A stretch of 64,000 nucleotides of DNA from Trinickia dabaoshanensis (GCF_002879885.1 NZ_PNYA01000027.1:1-64000); one strand, 5' to 3'. Shown: positions 8,577 through 17,806, counted from the first letter of the stretch. Made by a program: numbers and translations. The notes: generated by a model from the letters alone, not told the origin.

Positions 8577-9950
8577 GTGTCGAACGTTCGATCCGCCGGT
8601 GACGATGGCGACCATGGCGACGATGCGCCCCTTGTCCGTGAGGCGGGCGCAAGCGATCCCGCGCGCGCGGCCGGCTCGCACGCGCCCGATACGTCGGACG
8701 CGTCGGCGGTCTCGGCATCGCCCGCGCCGCCCGCCCCGTCCGCGCGTAGTGCCGCCAAGCCGCATCCGGCGCATCTGCGCAGATACCTCGCCTACTTCGG
8801 TGCCGCAGCCGCCCTCGTCGCCGCCGGCGCAGCCTGGTGGTGGTCGATGCAACCCGCGCCGCCTCATTACGTTACCCAATCGATTACGCGCGGCGATATC
8901 GCGCACTCCATCAGCGCGACCGGAACGGTCAATCCCGTCTTGACGATCATCGTCGGCAGCTACGTGTCGGGCGTGATCCAACAACAGTTCTGCGACTTCA
9001 ATACACGCGTGCGCAAGGGGCAGCTATGCGCGAAGATCGATCCGCGCCCCTATCAGGCGCTCGTGGACCAAGCGCGCGCCGATCTCGCCAACGCACGCGC
9101 GCAAATCGTGAAGGATCGAGCGCAGCTCGCATACGCCAAGAGCGCCGCCGAACGTAACGCCACGCTGCTGCAACACGGCATCGTCTCGCGCGATACGGCC
9201 GAGAACGCGCGCAGCGCTTACGATCAGGCACGCGCGCAAGTGGCCGTCGATACAGCCGTGATCGAGCAGCGCAGCGCCGGATTGCGCACGGCCGAGGTCA
9301 ACCTCGATTACACGAACATCGTCTCGCCCGTGGACGGTACCGTCGTCTCGCGCAACATCACGATCGGACAAACCGTCGCGGCCAGCTTCCAAACGCCGAC
9401 GCTGTTTCTGATCGCGACCGACCTCACGCAAATGCAGGTGGATACGAACGTCAGCGAAAGCGACATCGGCGGCTTGCACGAAAACACGCCGGCGACGTTT
9501 ACCGTCGAAGCCTATCCGAAGCGCCGGTTCGAGGGCCGCGTCGTGCAAGTGCGGCAAGCCCCCCAAACGGTCCAAAACGTCGTGACATACGACGTCGTGA
9601 TCGGCGTACGCAATACCGATTTGAGCCTCAAGCCAGGCATGACGGCCACCGCCCGGATCGTCCTCTCGACGCGCGAGCGTGTGCTGCGGGCGCCCGACCC
9701 GGCGCTGCGCTTCACGCCTTCGCGGGCATCGGCGCAGCCCGCGCTGCCCGCATTGCCGGCCGGCTCGGGACGCGTTTGGGTATTGCGCAACGCGCGTCCC
9801 GTGGCGGTGACGGTGACGACGGGCCTCGACGACGATTCGTACTCCGAAATAACGAGCGGCGATCTGCACGAGGGCGACGCCGTCATCATCGGCGAAACGA
9901 CGGGCGGCGCATCCGCGCCGACGGCCGTCGGTCCCCGTCTCCAGCGGTGA
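8577..9950 (+). CDS. macA: MacA-like periplasmic adaptor subunit
   Basis: Adaptor of a MacAB-type tripartite efflux pump, 457 aa. An unusually long cytoplasmic N-terminus (about 60 residues, Asp/Ala/Pro-rich) precedes the membrane anchor (about 69-88, LAYFGAAAALVAAGAAWWW). Then come the barrel-sandwich half (SITRGDIAHSISATGTVNP), helical hairpin (about 145-220), second lipoyl half (IVSPVDGTVVSRNITIGQ) and the beta-barrel and membrane-proximal domains. The GTG start is supported by GAGG six nt upstream. The macB-like gene starts 17 bp after the stop, so they are co-transcribed. The 145-bp divergent interval with the other exporter operon probably holds both promoters. Known MacAB pumps export macrolides, lipopeptides or siderophores; the substrate here is unknown. 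Confidence 0.9.
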   Translation: MSNVRSAGDDGDHGDDAPLVREAGASDPARAAGSHAPDTSDASAVSASPAPPAPSARSAAKPHPAHLRRYLAYFGAAAALVAAGAAWWWSMQPAPPHYVTQSITRGDIAHSISATGTVNPVLTIIVGSYVSGVIQQQFCDFNTRVRKGQLCAKIDPRPYQALVDQARADLANARAQIVKDRAQLAYAKSAAERNATLLQHGIVSRDTAENARSAYDQARAQVAVDTAVIEQRSAGLRTAEVNLDYTNIVSPVDGTVVSRNITIGQTVAASFQTPTLFLIATDLTQMQVDTNVSESDIGGLHENTPATFTVEAYPKRRFEGRVVQVRQAPQTVQNVVTYDVVIGVRNTDLSLKPGMTATARIVLSTRERVLRAPDPALRFTPSRASAQPALPALPAGSGRVWVLRNARPVAVTVTTGLDDDSYSEITSGDLHEGDAVIIGETTGGASAPTAVGPRLQR

Positions 9951-9967
9951 CGCGCGCGAGGCCGGCA

Positions 9968-12073
9968 ATGAGCGAAACGGTGGTCGAGCTGACGAATGTG
10001 ACGAAGGTGTACGCCGCGGGCGGCACCGAGTTGCGCGCGCTCGACGACGTGAGCCTGACGATCGAGCGCGGCGAGTTCATCGCCATCATGGGTTCGTCCG
10101 GATCGGGCAAATCGACGTTGATGAACGTGCTCGGCTGCCTCGATCGGCCGAGCAGCGGGCGTTATGTTCTCGAAGGCGCCGATACGGCAACGCTCACCGA
10201 GCCCGAACTCGCGCGTATTCGCTCCAGCCGCATCGGCTTCGTGTTTCAAAGCTTCAACCTGCTCGCGCGCACGAGCGCATTGGAGAATGTCGCGCTGCCG
10301 CTGTTCTATGCAGCCGGCGGTCCGGCCGATCATGCGCAGCGGCTCGAACGTGCCCGCGCCGCGCTGCGCTTCGTGGGGCTGGGCACGCGCGAGAGCAATT
10401 GGCCCAGTCAGCTTTCGGGCGGTCAGCAACAGCGCGTCGCGATCGCCCGGGCCCTCATCGGCCGCCCCAGCATCGTTCTCGCCGACGAGCCGACGGGCAA
10501 CCTCGATACGCGCACGTCGCACGAGATCATGGTGATGCTGCGCACGCTCAATCGCGAGCAAGGTGTCACGCTCATCGTCGTCACGCACGAACCCGATATC
10601 GCGCAATACATGGATCGCGTCGTCACCATGCGCGACGGCAAGATCGTGGCCGATGAGCGCCGCGTCTCGACGCAGGCGGAGCGTAACGCTTCCGGCCGTG
10701 CGGCGCCTTCTTCCAGCGCCGCCGGGCCCGCCGCGATACCGGCCCGCACGGCCGGTGCCGTCGCGACGGGTTTCGCGAAAATGACGCTGTCGGCCGCCGC
10801 GCTCGCCCTTTGGCGCAACAAAATGCGCTCGGCGCTCACGGTGCTGGGCGTCTTCATCGGCGTGGCTGCGTTGATTGCCATGGTGGCGATCGGTCAGGGC
10901 GCGAACGAGGCGGTGCGCAAGCAGATCGAGAGCCTTGGGACGAATTTGCTCGTCGTCGTTCCAGGCGCCACGACCGCAACGGGGGTGCGCGCCGGCTCCG
11001 GCAGCGCATCGACGCTGACCGTCGACGACGCACGCGCGCTCAAGCGCGATGCGCCCGCCGTCAGCACCGTGAGCTACCTCATCCGGCAACTGGGGCAAGT
11101 CGAGTATGGCGGACGGAACTGGGCGACCAGCATTCAAGGCATCGCGCCCGCCTACCTCGATATCACCGGTTGGCACATCGCCTCGGGTCGCGCCGTGGAC
11201 GAGGACGACGAGCGCGACGCCGCGATGGTCGCCCTCATCGGCCAAACGGTCTATCAGCAGCTCTTCGGCGCCGCCGAAAACCCGATCGGCGCGACGATCC
11301 TCGTCAAAGGCGCGGCGTTGCGCGTCGTCGGGCTGCTCGCCGCCAAAGGGCAAACGGCCTACGGACAAGACCAGGACGACGTCATCATCATCCCGTTCAG
11401 CAGCGCCGAGCGTAAAGTGCTGGGCGTGGCGGTCCCGAGCCAAGCGCAGACGAACGCCAACCCCAACTTTCCGCCGGTGCCGAATCCGTATGGCACGCCG
11501 CCGCGGCTCACCGGGTACGTCAACCAGATCTACGTCCAGGCCGCGAGCCCGCAACTCGTCCAAACGGCCATCGCTCAGGTGACCGGCACGCTCCGTCGCC
11601 GCCATCGCCTGCGCGCGTCGGACGACAACGACTTCGCCGTCCGTAATCTGAGCCAGATCGCTCAGACGGCGGAGGGCAGTAGCCGCATCATGGCGCTCTT
11701 GCTGGCCGCGATCGCATCGATCTCGCTGCTCGTGGGCGGCATCGGCATCATGAACATCTTGCTGGTATCGGTCACCGAGCGCACGCGCGAAATCGGCCTG
11801 CGGATGGCGATCGGCGCCCGGCGCCTACACGTTCTGCTGCAATTTCTGATCGAGGCCGTCTTCTTGAGCGTGAGCGGCGGCATCGGCGGAATCGTATTCG
11901 GCATCGCCGTATCGGAACTCGTTACAGTCATCGCCCGCTGGCCGACGCTCCTCTCGCCCGCTGCCATCGTCGGCGGCTTTGCGTTTTCCGCGGCCGTCGG
12001 CGTGTTCTTCGGCTACTACCCGGCCAAGAAAGCGTCGCGGCTCGATCCCATCGAGGCTCTGCGCTATGAGTGA
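9968..12073 (+). CDS. macB: MacB-like ATPase/permease fusion
   Basis: Type VII ABC (mechanotransducer) subunit of 701 aa. The N-terminal ATPase (about 1-235) shows Walker A GSSGSGKST, signature LSGGQQQR, Walker B ADEPTGNLD and the H-loop VTHEPD. A linker (about 235-285) leads to the first membrane segment (about 295-320), a periplasmic core of about 230 residues, and three C-terminal segments of the FtsX fold, including the conserved NILLVSVTERTREIGLRMAIGA stretch. Start at 9968 follows the macA stop; an in-frame extension to 9776 is arginine-rich shadow. The stop overlaps the start of the outer-membrane factor gene by 8 nt, so all three parts of the pump are translationally linked. Confidence 0.93.
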   Translation: MSETVVELTNVTKVYAAGGTELRALDDVSLTIERGEFIAIMGSSGSGKSTLMNVLGCLDRPSSGRYVLEGADTATLTEPELARIRSSRIGFVFQSFNLLARTSALENVALPLFYAAGGPADHAQRLERARAALRFVGLGTRESNWPSQLSGGQQQRVAIARALIGRPSIVLADEPTGNLDTRTSHEIMVMLRTLNREQGVTLIVVTHEPDIAQYMDRVVTMRDGKIVADERRVSTQAERNASGRAAPSSSAAGPAAIPARTAGAVATGFAKMTLSAAALALWRNKMRSALTVLGVFIGVAALIAMVAIGQGANEAVRKQIESLGTNLLVVVPGATTATGVRAGSGSASTLTVDDARALKRDAPAVSTVSYLIRQLGQVEYGGRNWATSIQGIAPAYLDITGWHIASGRAVDEDDERDAAMVALIGQTVYQQLFGAAENPIGATILVKGAALRVVGLLAAKGQTAYGQDQDDVIIIPFSSAERKVLGVAVPSQAQTNANPNFPPVPNPYGTPPRLTGYVNQIYVQAASPQLVQTAIAQVTGTLRRRHRLRASDDNDFAVRNLSQIAQTAEGSSRIMALLLAAIASISLLVGGIGIMNILLVSVTERTREIGLRMAIGARRLHVLLQFLIEAVFLSVSGGIGGIVFGIAVSELVTVIARWPTLLSPAAIVGGFAFSAAVGVFFGYYPAKKASRLDPIEALRYE

Positions 12074-13628
12074 CCGCTCGATCCACGCATCCGGGCGGCA
12101 TCGCCCACCCGGCACAGCGCTGCCGGCGCCTCGCGCGCGCCGCGCCACGGCATGGGCCTTGATGTCGTCCTTCTTCGCGGTGGCGCTTGCCGGGTGCATG
12201 GCCGGTCCCGACTTCGAGCGACCGGCGGCGCCAAACGTCACCGGTTACCTAGCCGATCGGACCGAACTGCCCGCGGCGGGTCCGGCCGACATCGCGCAAC
12301 ACCTGCAATGGGACGCGCACATCGATCCGCGTTGGTGGTCTGCCTATCGTTCACCGGCACTCGACGACACGGTCTCGCGAGCCATCGCCGGCAGCCCGAC
12401 GCTCGATACCGCACGCGCCACGCTAGCCCAGTCGCAGCAGGCGATCGTCGTGGCTCGAGGCGGACTTTATCCGCAAGTCGACCTCGGTGCGAGCGCTCAG
12501 CGTGAGCGGGCCCGCGTTGGAGGCAAGGACGGCGCATCCGCGACCGCGAATCTATTGACTGTCGGTCCGACCGTCAGCTACGCACTGGACTTGTTCGGCG
12601 GAAAGCGCCGCGAAATCGAGGCGCAGACGGCACTGGCCGACTACCAGCGGTACGCGCTCGCCGCCGCGTACCTCACGCTCACCGGCAACACGGTGACCGA
12701 GGCACTGACGGCCGCCACCGTTCGTGAGCAATTGCGCGCCGTCGACGACATCATTTCGGTGGACAAGCACAACGTCGAACTCGTGGCGATCGAGCGCCAA
12801 GTCGGCAAAGCCGCGCTCAGCGACGAGCTTGCCGCACGCAGCCAACTGGCCGCCGATCTCGCGCTATCCCCGCCGCTGGAGCAGCAGCTCAGCGCCGCCG
12901 ACGACGCGCTCGCGATCTTGGTCGGCAAGACGCCCGCGCAATGGCAACCGCCGCGCTTCGACTTTGCGATGCTGACCTTGCCGGCCGACGTGCCCGTCGC
13001 GCTTCCCTCGGCTTGGCTCCGGTCCCGTCCGGATATCGGCGCTGCCGAGGCGCAACTGCATGCGGCAAGCGCCGCGATCGGCGTCGCAACGGCGCAGCTT
13101 TACCCGAACGTGACACTGAGCGCGTCGTGGACGCAAGCCGCGGCATCGATGGGACCGCTTTTCGACGCCGGCAACGGTCTATGGACTGTCGCAGCCGCGC
13201 TAACGGCCCCGCTCTTTCACGGCGGAGCGTTGAGCGCGCAGAAACGAGCGGCGGTCGATGCCTTCGACGCGCAGCTCGGCGTTTACCGGCAAACGGTGTT
13301 GCAAGCGTTCGGTCAGGTGGCGGACACGCTACGGGCCCTGCAACACGACGCCGACGCGTTGGCCGCGCAGCGCACGGCCTTGGACACCGCGCAGGCATCG
13401 CTCCAGTTGCTGCAAGAAAGCTACCGCGTCGGCACCGCCAGCCTCGTGGACGTGCTGCAAGCGCAACGGCTTTATGCGCAGGCACGGCTCGGCTATGCGA
13501 AGGCGAAGGGCCAGCGCTATGTGGATACGGCGCAGTGGTTCGCCGCAATGGGCGGCGATGCACGGGAATGGGCGCAAAACGATAACGGCCGCGAGCCCGG
13601 CCCAGGCACTCCCCCCACGGCGCGTTGA
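12066..13628 (+). CDS. NodT-family outer-membrane efflux lipoprotein
   Basis: TolC-like outer-membrane channel of the NodT/OprM subfamily, 520 aa. Residues 30-44 form a lipoprotein signal ending in the lipobox LAGC (Cys44), so it should be acylated and sorted to the outer membrane. Two outer-membrane-efflux repeats follow (about 95-290 and 305-500), with the typical GxDLFGGKRREIEAQTA and second-repeat SYRVGTASLVDVLQAQR motifs. The start ATG lies inside the end of macB (8-nt overlap). It completes the MacA-MacB-NodT tripartite pump and could also serve the divergent ABC exporter. Confidence 0.92.
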   Translation: MSDRSIHASGRHRPPGTALPAPRARRATAWALMSSFFAVALAGCMAGPDFERPAAPNVTGYLADRTELPAAGPADIAQHLQWDAHIDPRWWSAYRSPALDDTVSRAIAGSPTLDTARATLAQSQQAIVVARGGLYPQVDLGASAQRERARVGGKDGASATANLLTVGPTVSYALDLFGGKRREIEAQTALADYQRYALAAAYLTLTGNTVTEALTAATVREQLRAVDDIISVDKHNVELVAIERQVGKAALSDELAARSQLAADLALSPPLEQQLSAADDALAILVGKTPAQWQPPRFDFAMLTLPADVPVALPSAWLRSRPDIGAAEAQLHAASAAIGVATAQLYPNVTLSASWTQAAASMGPLFDAGNGLWTVAAALTAPLFHGGALSAQKRAAVDAFDAQLGVYRQTVLQAFGQVADTLRALQHDADALAAQRTALDTAQASLQLLQESYRVGTASLVDVLQAQRLYAQARLGYAKAKGQRYVDTAQWFAAMGGDAREWAQNDNGREPGPGTPPTAR

Positions 13629-13666
13629 GGCATCGGCGCCTTTATGGCTCACCATCATGGCGGGGA

Positions 13667-13700
13667 TTATGCGCATAAATGTTATATTGCGGCATAACAT
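13667..13700. promoter_or_regulatory. Tandem palindromes, likely operator of the XRE gene
   Basis: Two adjacent dyads precede the HTH gene: a perfect 12-bp palindrome TTATGCGCATAA (13667-13678), then ATGTTAT-N8-ATAACAT (13679-13700), a perfect 7-bp inverted repeat. Both carry GCATAA/TTATGC-like half sites. They abut the ribosome site GGGAGG at 13704-13709 and sit 19 bp before the start codon, so a bound repressor would block transcription of the HTH gene. Autoregulation is inferred from position. Confidence 0.7.
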
Positions 13701-13718
13701 TCAGGGAGGCGGTGCCTT

Positions 13719-14030
13719 ATGCATTTCACGGATCAGCTTGCCGCGCTGCGCGCGCGCCGGCGCATGAGCTTGGCCGCCGTCGGGGAACGCGTCGGCATGG
13801 CCGTGCCGAATCTGTCCGCGGTCCTGCGCGGCCGCGGCGACACGAAAGCCTCGACGCTCGAATCGATCGCGACCGCGCTCGATGCAACTTGGCTGCTGGT
13901 GCCGAACGAGCGGCTCGAAGCCGTGCACCGGGAAATCGACGCGAGCGAGGCCCGCGCGACGGCCCATTCCAATGCCATCTCCGACGCTCCGCGCTCGCGC
14001 ACGATCGAAATCTCATCGAGCAAGAAGTAA
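13719..14030 (+). CDS. XRE-family HTH regulator, 103 aa
   Basis: Small DNA-binding protein with a Cro/C1-type helix-turn-helix at residues 4-62: LAAVGERVGMAVPNLSAVLRGR is the helix-turn-helix and ESIATALDATWLLVP closes the domain. The last 40 residues are polar and probably disordered. It resembles the antitoxin half of HipBA-like pairs, but no kinase gene follows; the next gene is convergent on the opposite strand. It is preceded by two palindromes (13667-13700) that are likely its own operator, and has a strong GGGAGG ribosome site. Whether it also controls the pump genes just upstream is unknown. Confidence 0.85.
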   Translation: MHFTDQLAALRARRRMSLAAVGERVGMAVPNLSAVLRGRGDTKASTLESIATALDATWLLVPNERLEAVHREIDASEARATAHSNAISDAPRSRTIEISSSKK

Positions 14031-14046
14031 CGGACCGCCGCGCGGC

Positions 14047-15036
14047 CTATACGTTGACGACGATCTTTCCGAACTGTTCGTTCGATTCCAAGAACCGATG
14101 CGCGGCCACGATATCGTCGAATGCGAAGGTCTTGGCGATCACCGGCCGCAGCGCCCCCATAGCCAAATGCTCGAGCACGAACGCCTTAGCCGCCGCCAAT
14201 CGCGTAGGACTGCTAATCACTTCGTGAACGAGATAACCGCGCAGCGTCAGCGTTTTAGCGAGCACTTCGGCCAAAGGAAACGGCGTCGGTCGTTGGCTTA
14301 GCCCACCGTATTCGATCAAGATGCCGCCGCGCGCCATCGCGGCCGTCAGCGGTTCGAAGATCGGCCCACCGATCGGATCGAGCACCACCCGCACCCCTTG
14401 CCCGCCGGCGATATCGCGCAAGCGAGCGGCCAAATCCTCCTCCTCGAACGCGACCACATAGGCCGCGCCGTGCTCGAGCAAAGCCTGGCGCTTGGCCGAG
14501 GTACGCGTGACGGCGATGGGTATCGCACCCATGGCGTTGGCGATCTGGATCGCGGCCAGACCGACGCTGCTCGACGCCGCCGTGACGACGACGAATTCGC
14601 CGCGCGCCAATTTCGCGACGTCGATCAAGGCTCCATAGGCGGTAAGCGACGACATCCACACGGCCGCCGCCTCTTCCCAACCGAGCGACGCGGGATGCTT
14701 GACGACGAGTTCCGCCGGAAACGTCGCGCGCTCGCCATACGCCGGCCAGCGCACCATCGACAGCGGCGGCACGACGCTGACCGCATCGCCGGGCGCGATG
14801 CCCTCGACACCTTCGCCGACGCACTCGACAATTCCCGCGGCCTCGAGACCGAGTCCCGACGGCAAGCTCGCCGTCTCGATGTAGGTCCCTTTGCGCAGCA
14901 GCGCTTCCGCACGGTTGAGCCCGAGTGCCTTGACGCGAATGCGAACCTCGCCGGCATTGAGCGGAGCCAGATCGACTGACTCGATGCGCAGCACTTCGGG
15001 GCCGCCATGCTCATAAAAACGGACGATGCGTGTCAT
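14047..15036 (-). CDS. MDR-superfamily NADPH oxidoreductase (quinone oxidoreductase type)
   Basis: Medium-chain dehydrogenase/reductase of 329 aa, close to zinc-free quinone oxidoreductases. GroES-like N-terminal half (about 25-125, with GLEAAGIVECVGEGV), then a Rossmann half whose nucleotide loop reads VTAASSSVGLAAIQIANAMGA instead of the usual AAGGVG pattern. The catalytic zinc ligands of true alcohol dehydrogenases are not evident. It likely reduces quinones or enones with NADPH. Divergent from a LysR-type regulator, with a palindrome between them, so this regulator probably controls it. Confidence 0.85.
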   Translation of the reverse strand: MTRIVRFYEHGGPEVLRIESVDLAPLNAGEVRIRVKALGLNRAEALLRKGTYIETASLPSGLGLEAAGIVECVGEGVEGIAPGDAVSVVPPLSMVRWPAYGERATFPAELVVKHPASLGWEEAAAVWMSSLTAYGALIDVAKLARGEFVVVTAASSSVGLAAIQIANAMGAIPIAVTRTSAKRQALLEHGAAYVVAFEEEDLAARLRDIAGGQGVRVVLDPIGGPIFEPLTAAMARGGILIEYGGLSQRPTPFPLAEVLAKTLTLRGYLVHEVISSPTRLAAAKAFVLEHLAMGALRPVIAKTFAFDDIVAAHRFLESNEQFGKIVVNV

Positions 15037-15053
15037 ATCGACTCGAAAGTAGT

Positions 15054-15066
15054 TGTATTGAATACA
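15054..15066. promoter_or_regulatory. 6-1-6 palindrome in divergent promoter region
   Basis: TGTATTGAATACA is a perfect inverted repeat with a 1-nt centre, 18 bp upstream of the oxidoreductase start and 67 bp upstream of the LysR gene start. It fits a regulator operator for the divergent pair. LysR sites usually have a T-N11-A form; TGTATTGAATACA spans T-N11-A exactly. Confidence 0.55.
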
Positions 15067-15132
15067 CTATGCCCCGAGCTCCGATACGGAAAAATCGCAG
15101 GGAGACAGGACACAAATAACCAGGAGTTTCGA

Positions 15133-16035
15133 ATGATGGATCGCCTGACCAGCATGGCCGTGTTCGTGAAAGCGGTCGATCTGGGTTCGTTCGCCGCCGC
15201 GGCCGACGCGCTGGATCTATCCGGCCCGATGGTCGGCAAGCATGTCCGGTTCTTGGAAACACGGCTCGGCGCGCAACTGCTCACGCGCACGACGCGCCGC
15301 CAAAGCCTGACCGAATTCGGACGCGCCTTCTACGAGCGATGCCGCCTCGTGCTGGCGGAGGCCGATGCGGCCGAAGCGCTCGCGGCGGACCAACGTTCGG
15401 ACCCGAGGGGCAAGTTGCGCGTGACGATGCCCGTTCATTTCGGTAGACGTTGCGTCGCGCCGGTTTTGCTCGAGCTCGTCAGGCAGCATCCGTCGCTGGA
15501 GCTCGACCTGTCGTTCAACGACCGCTTCGTCGACTTGGCGGAAGGCGACTACGATCTGGCGATTCGAACGGGAGATCTCGAAGACAAGGCGGGGATCGTG
15601 GCTCGCCGTGTGGCGCGGCAACGGATGGTGGTATGCGCCGCGCCCTCCTACTTGGAAACGCACGGCACGCCACACCGGGTGGCAGAGTTTGCCGGCCACG
15701 AGGGGCTCGTCTACCGGCGCTCCGGCCGCATTCGGCCGTGGCTCTTTCCACGCGACGATGCGGCGCCGGACGAGTTCGTTCCGGTCAACCGTGTCCGGCT
15801 CGACGATCTCGACGCGATCGCCGATGCCGCCGTCAGCGGGCTAGGTCTCGCTTGGCTGCCCTCTTGGCTCGTTCGCGACCGCATCGAGGCGGGCACGCTC
15901 GTCCAGCTCGTGCCCGAGAGGCCCGCGTTTCTTTACGACGCATACGCGCTATGGATACAAACGCCGCATCTGCCCTTTAGAGTGCGTCTCGCCATCGATA
16001 CGCTCGCTGCGCGACTGGCCGATCTCACGCGCTAG
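15133..16035 (+). CDS. LysR-family transcriptional regulator
   Basis: Typical LTTR of 300 aa: winged HTH at residues 1-60 (MAVFVKAVDLGSFAAAADAL), then the two-lobed effector-binding domain (about 90-295) of the CrgA/DmlR-like group common in Burkholderia (motifs RGKLRVTMPVHFGR and LNDRF-like SFNDRFVDLAEGDYDLAIR). The start MMDRL at 15133 has CAGGAG six nt upstream; a long upstream in-frame extension lacks coding character. Divergently transcribed from the quinone-oxidoreductase-like gene, which is its likely target, with an effector probably being a quinone, enone or other electrophile (inference). Confidence 0.9.
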   Translation: MMDRLTSMAVFVKAVDLGSFAAAADALDLSGPMVGKHVRFLETRLGAQLLTRTTRRQSLTEFGRAFYERCRLVLAEADAAEALAADQRSDPRGKLRVTMPVHFGRRCVAPVLLELVRQHPSLELDLSFNDRFVDLAEGDYDLAIRTGDLEDKAGIVARRVARQRMVVCAAPSYLETHGTPHRVAEFAGHEGLVYRRSGRIRPWLFPRDDAAPDEFVPVNRVRLDDLDAIADAAVSGLGLAWLPSWLVRDRIEAGTLVQLVPERPAFLYDAYALWIQTPHLPFRVRLAIDTLAARLADLTR

Positions 16036-16077
16036 CTTGCGCGATACGTCGAGCAGATCTGCCGATGCGGCCCTTCT

Positions 16078-17679
16078 TTAAAGGTTCTTTTTAAACGGTG
16101 CGCCCGAGTGTTCCCGCAGTTCGTTGAAGACGATAGTGGGCCATGCTTTTTGCGCCACCTCGATCTCCGAAATATGCGAGGCGAGGTACGTGGGCGCGTT
16201 GGCCGCGTCGAGCGCCATGCGAGCGGCATACGCATCGGTAAACCGGCGCAATTCCGCGGGATCGCTGCACGTGACCCAGCGCGACATCCGATAGCGCGCC
16301 GGCATGATGCGGACATCGACCTTGTACTCCGCCGACAGCCGGTGCGAGACGACCTCGAACTGCAGTTGCCCCACGGCGCCGAGGATGATCGAGCCGCCAT
16401 GTGCCGGGCGGAACACCTGGATCGCGCCCTCTTCGCCGAGTTGCTTCAAAGCTTCCCCAAGCTGCTTGGCGCGCATCGGGTCCACGACCTCGACCGTTTG
16501 GAAGATTTCAGGCGCGAAGAACGGCAGCCCCACGAATTGCAGCGCCTCCCCTTCAGTCAACGTGTCGCCCAAGCTCAGCGTGCCGTGGTTCGGGATACCG
16601 ATGATATCGCCGGGATACGCTTCGCTGACCGTCTCACGGCGCTGCGAAAGGAAGGTGACGACGTTGTTCGCGCGAAACGTCTTGCCCGAGCGCGTGACCT
16701 TCAACGCCATGCCGCGCTCGAACCGTCCCGAACAGACGCGGATGAACGCCACGCGGTCGCGGTGCGCGAGGTCCATGTTGGCCTGCACCTTGAACACGAC
16801 GCCCGTAAACTTCGGCTCGTCGGGCTGCACGGGCCGCTCCACCGCCATGCGCATCGACGGCGGCGGCGCGAGCTCCACGAGCGCATCCAGAATTTCCTTC
16901 ACGCCGAAGTTGTTGATGGCCGAGCCGAACAACACGGGCGATTGCTGGCCCGCCAGGAACGCCTCGCGATCGAACGCGGGCGTGGCGGCGCAGATGAGAT
17001 CGATCTCTTCCTTCGCCTTCGTCCACGCGAAGCCGAAGCGGCGCTCGCCCTCCTCGTCGTCCAGCGCCGAAAGCGTCTCGACCTCGCCCCCCGCCGTGTC
17101 CTGACCCGCGCGAAACACGCGGACTTGATCGCGGATGATGTCGTAGACGCCCTGGAACTCCTTGCCCATCCCGATCGGCCACGTAAACGGCACGGCCGAT
17201 ACGCCCAAATGCTGCTCGATTTCGTCGAGCAAATCGAGCGGCGCGCGCACTTCGCGGTCGAGCTTGTTGATGAACGTAACGATCGGCGTGCGGCGGCTGC
17301 GGCACACTTCGAGCAGCTTGAGGGTCTGCGCCTCGACGCCGTTGGCGCCGTCGATCACCATGACCGCCGCATCGACGGCCGTGAGCACGCGATAGGTATC
17401 TTCGGAGAAGTCTTCGTGACCCGGCGTGTCGAGCAAGTTGATGACGGCGTTGCCGTATTCGAACTGCATGACCGAGCTCGCGACGGAAATGCCGCGCTGC
17501 TTCTCGATTTCCATCCAGTCGGAGGTCGCGTAGCGATTACTCTTCCGACCCTTCACCGTACCGGCAATTTGGATCGCACCCGAAAAAAGCAGGAGCTTTT
17601 CGGTGAGGGTGGTTTTCCCCGCATCGGGGTGGGAAATGACCGCAAACGTGCGGCGGCGCTTGAGTTCGGCGACTGACAT
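16078..17679 (-). CDS. prfC: Peptide chain release factor 3
   Basis: Translational GTPase RF3 (533 aa; E. coli 529), which recycles RF1/RF2 from the ribosome after peptide release. G-domain motifs: G1 SHPDAGKTTL (about 18-27), G3 DTPGHEDF, G4 NKLD, with the RF3-specific GRKSNRYATSDWMEIEKQRGIS switch region. Domains II and III follow to the C-terminus. The start MSVAELKRRRTF at 17679 matches the family; an upstream in-frame extension to 17745 is not conserved in style. Downstream of ugd on the same strand with a 173-bp spacer that carries one copy of the CTCCCGAA-N4-CTCACC repeat. Confidence 0.97.
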   Translation of the reverse strand: MSVAELKRRRTFAVISHPDAGKTTLTEKLLLFSGAIQIAGTVKGRKSNRYATSDWMEIEKQRGISVASSVMQFEYGNAVINLLDTPGHEDFSEDTYRVLTAVDAAVMVIDGANGVEAQTLKLLEVCRSRRTPIVTFINKLDREVRAPLDLLDEIEQHLGVSAVPFTWPIGMGKEFQGVYDIIRDQVRVFRAGQDTAGGEVETLSALDDEEGERRFGFAWTKAKEEIDLICAATPAFDREAFLAGQQSPVLFGSAINNFGVKEILDALVELAPPPSMRMAVERPVQPDEPKFTGVVFKVQANMDLAHRDRVAFIRVCSGRFERGMALKVTRSGKTFRANNVVTFLSQRRETVSEAYPGDIIGIPNHGTLSLGDTLTEGEALQFVGLPFFAPEIFQTVEVVDPMRAKQLGEALKQLGEEGAIQVFRPAHGGSIILGAVGQLQFEVVSHRLSAEYKVDVRIMPARYRMSRWVTCSDPAELRRFTDAYAARMALDAANAPTYLASHISEIEVAQKAWPTIVFNELREHSGAPFKKNL

Positions 17680-17806
17680 CGTATGAATGGGGCTTTTCGG
17701 TATTGAGCGGCGCGGGGGCGATGATACACGTGTCGCCTCACGCACGCCGAATGCCGCGAACCCTTAGCGTATGCGCGCCGATACGAAACGTCCCGGCGCA
17801 CCACCG

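Noticed and set aside
9512-11605. 697-codon minus-strand frame across macA/macB
   Set aside because: Asp/Arg/His-rich shadow; MacA and MacB motifs are on the plus strand.
17600-17625. Motif-like GGTGAG near GTTTTCCC
   Set aside because: It lies in the P-loop codons of prfC and lacks the TTCGGGAG block; explained by coding.
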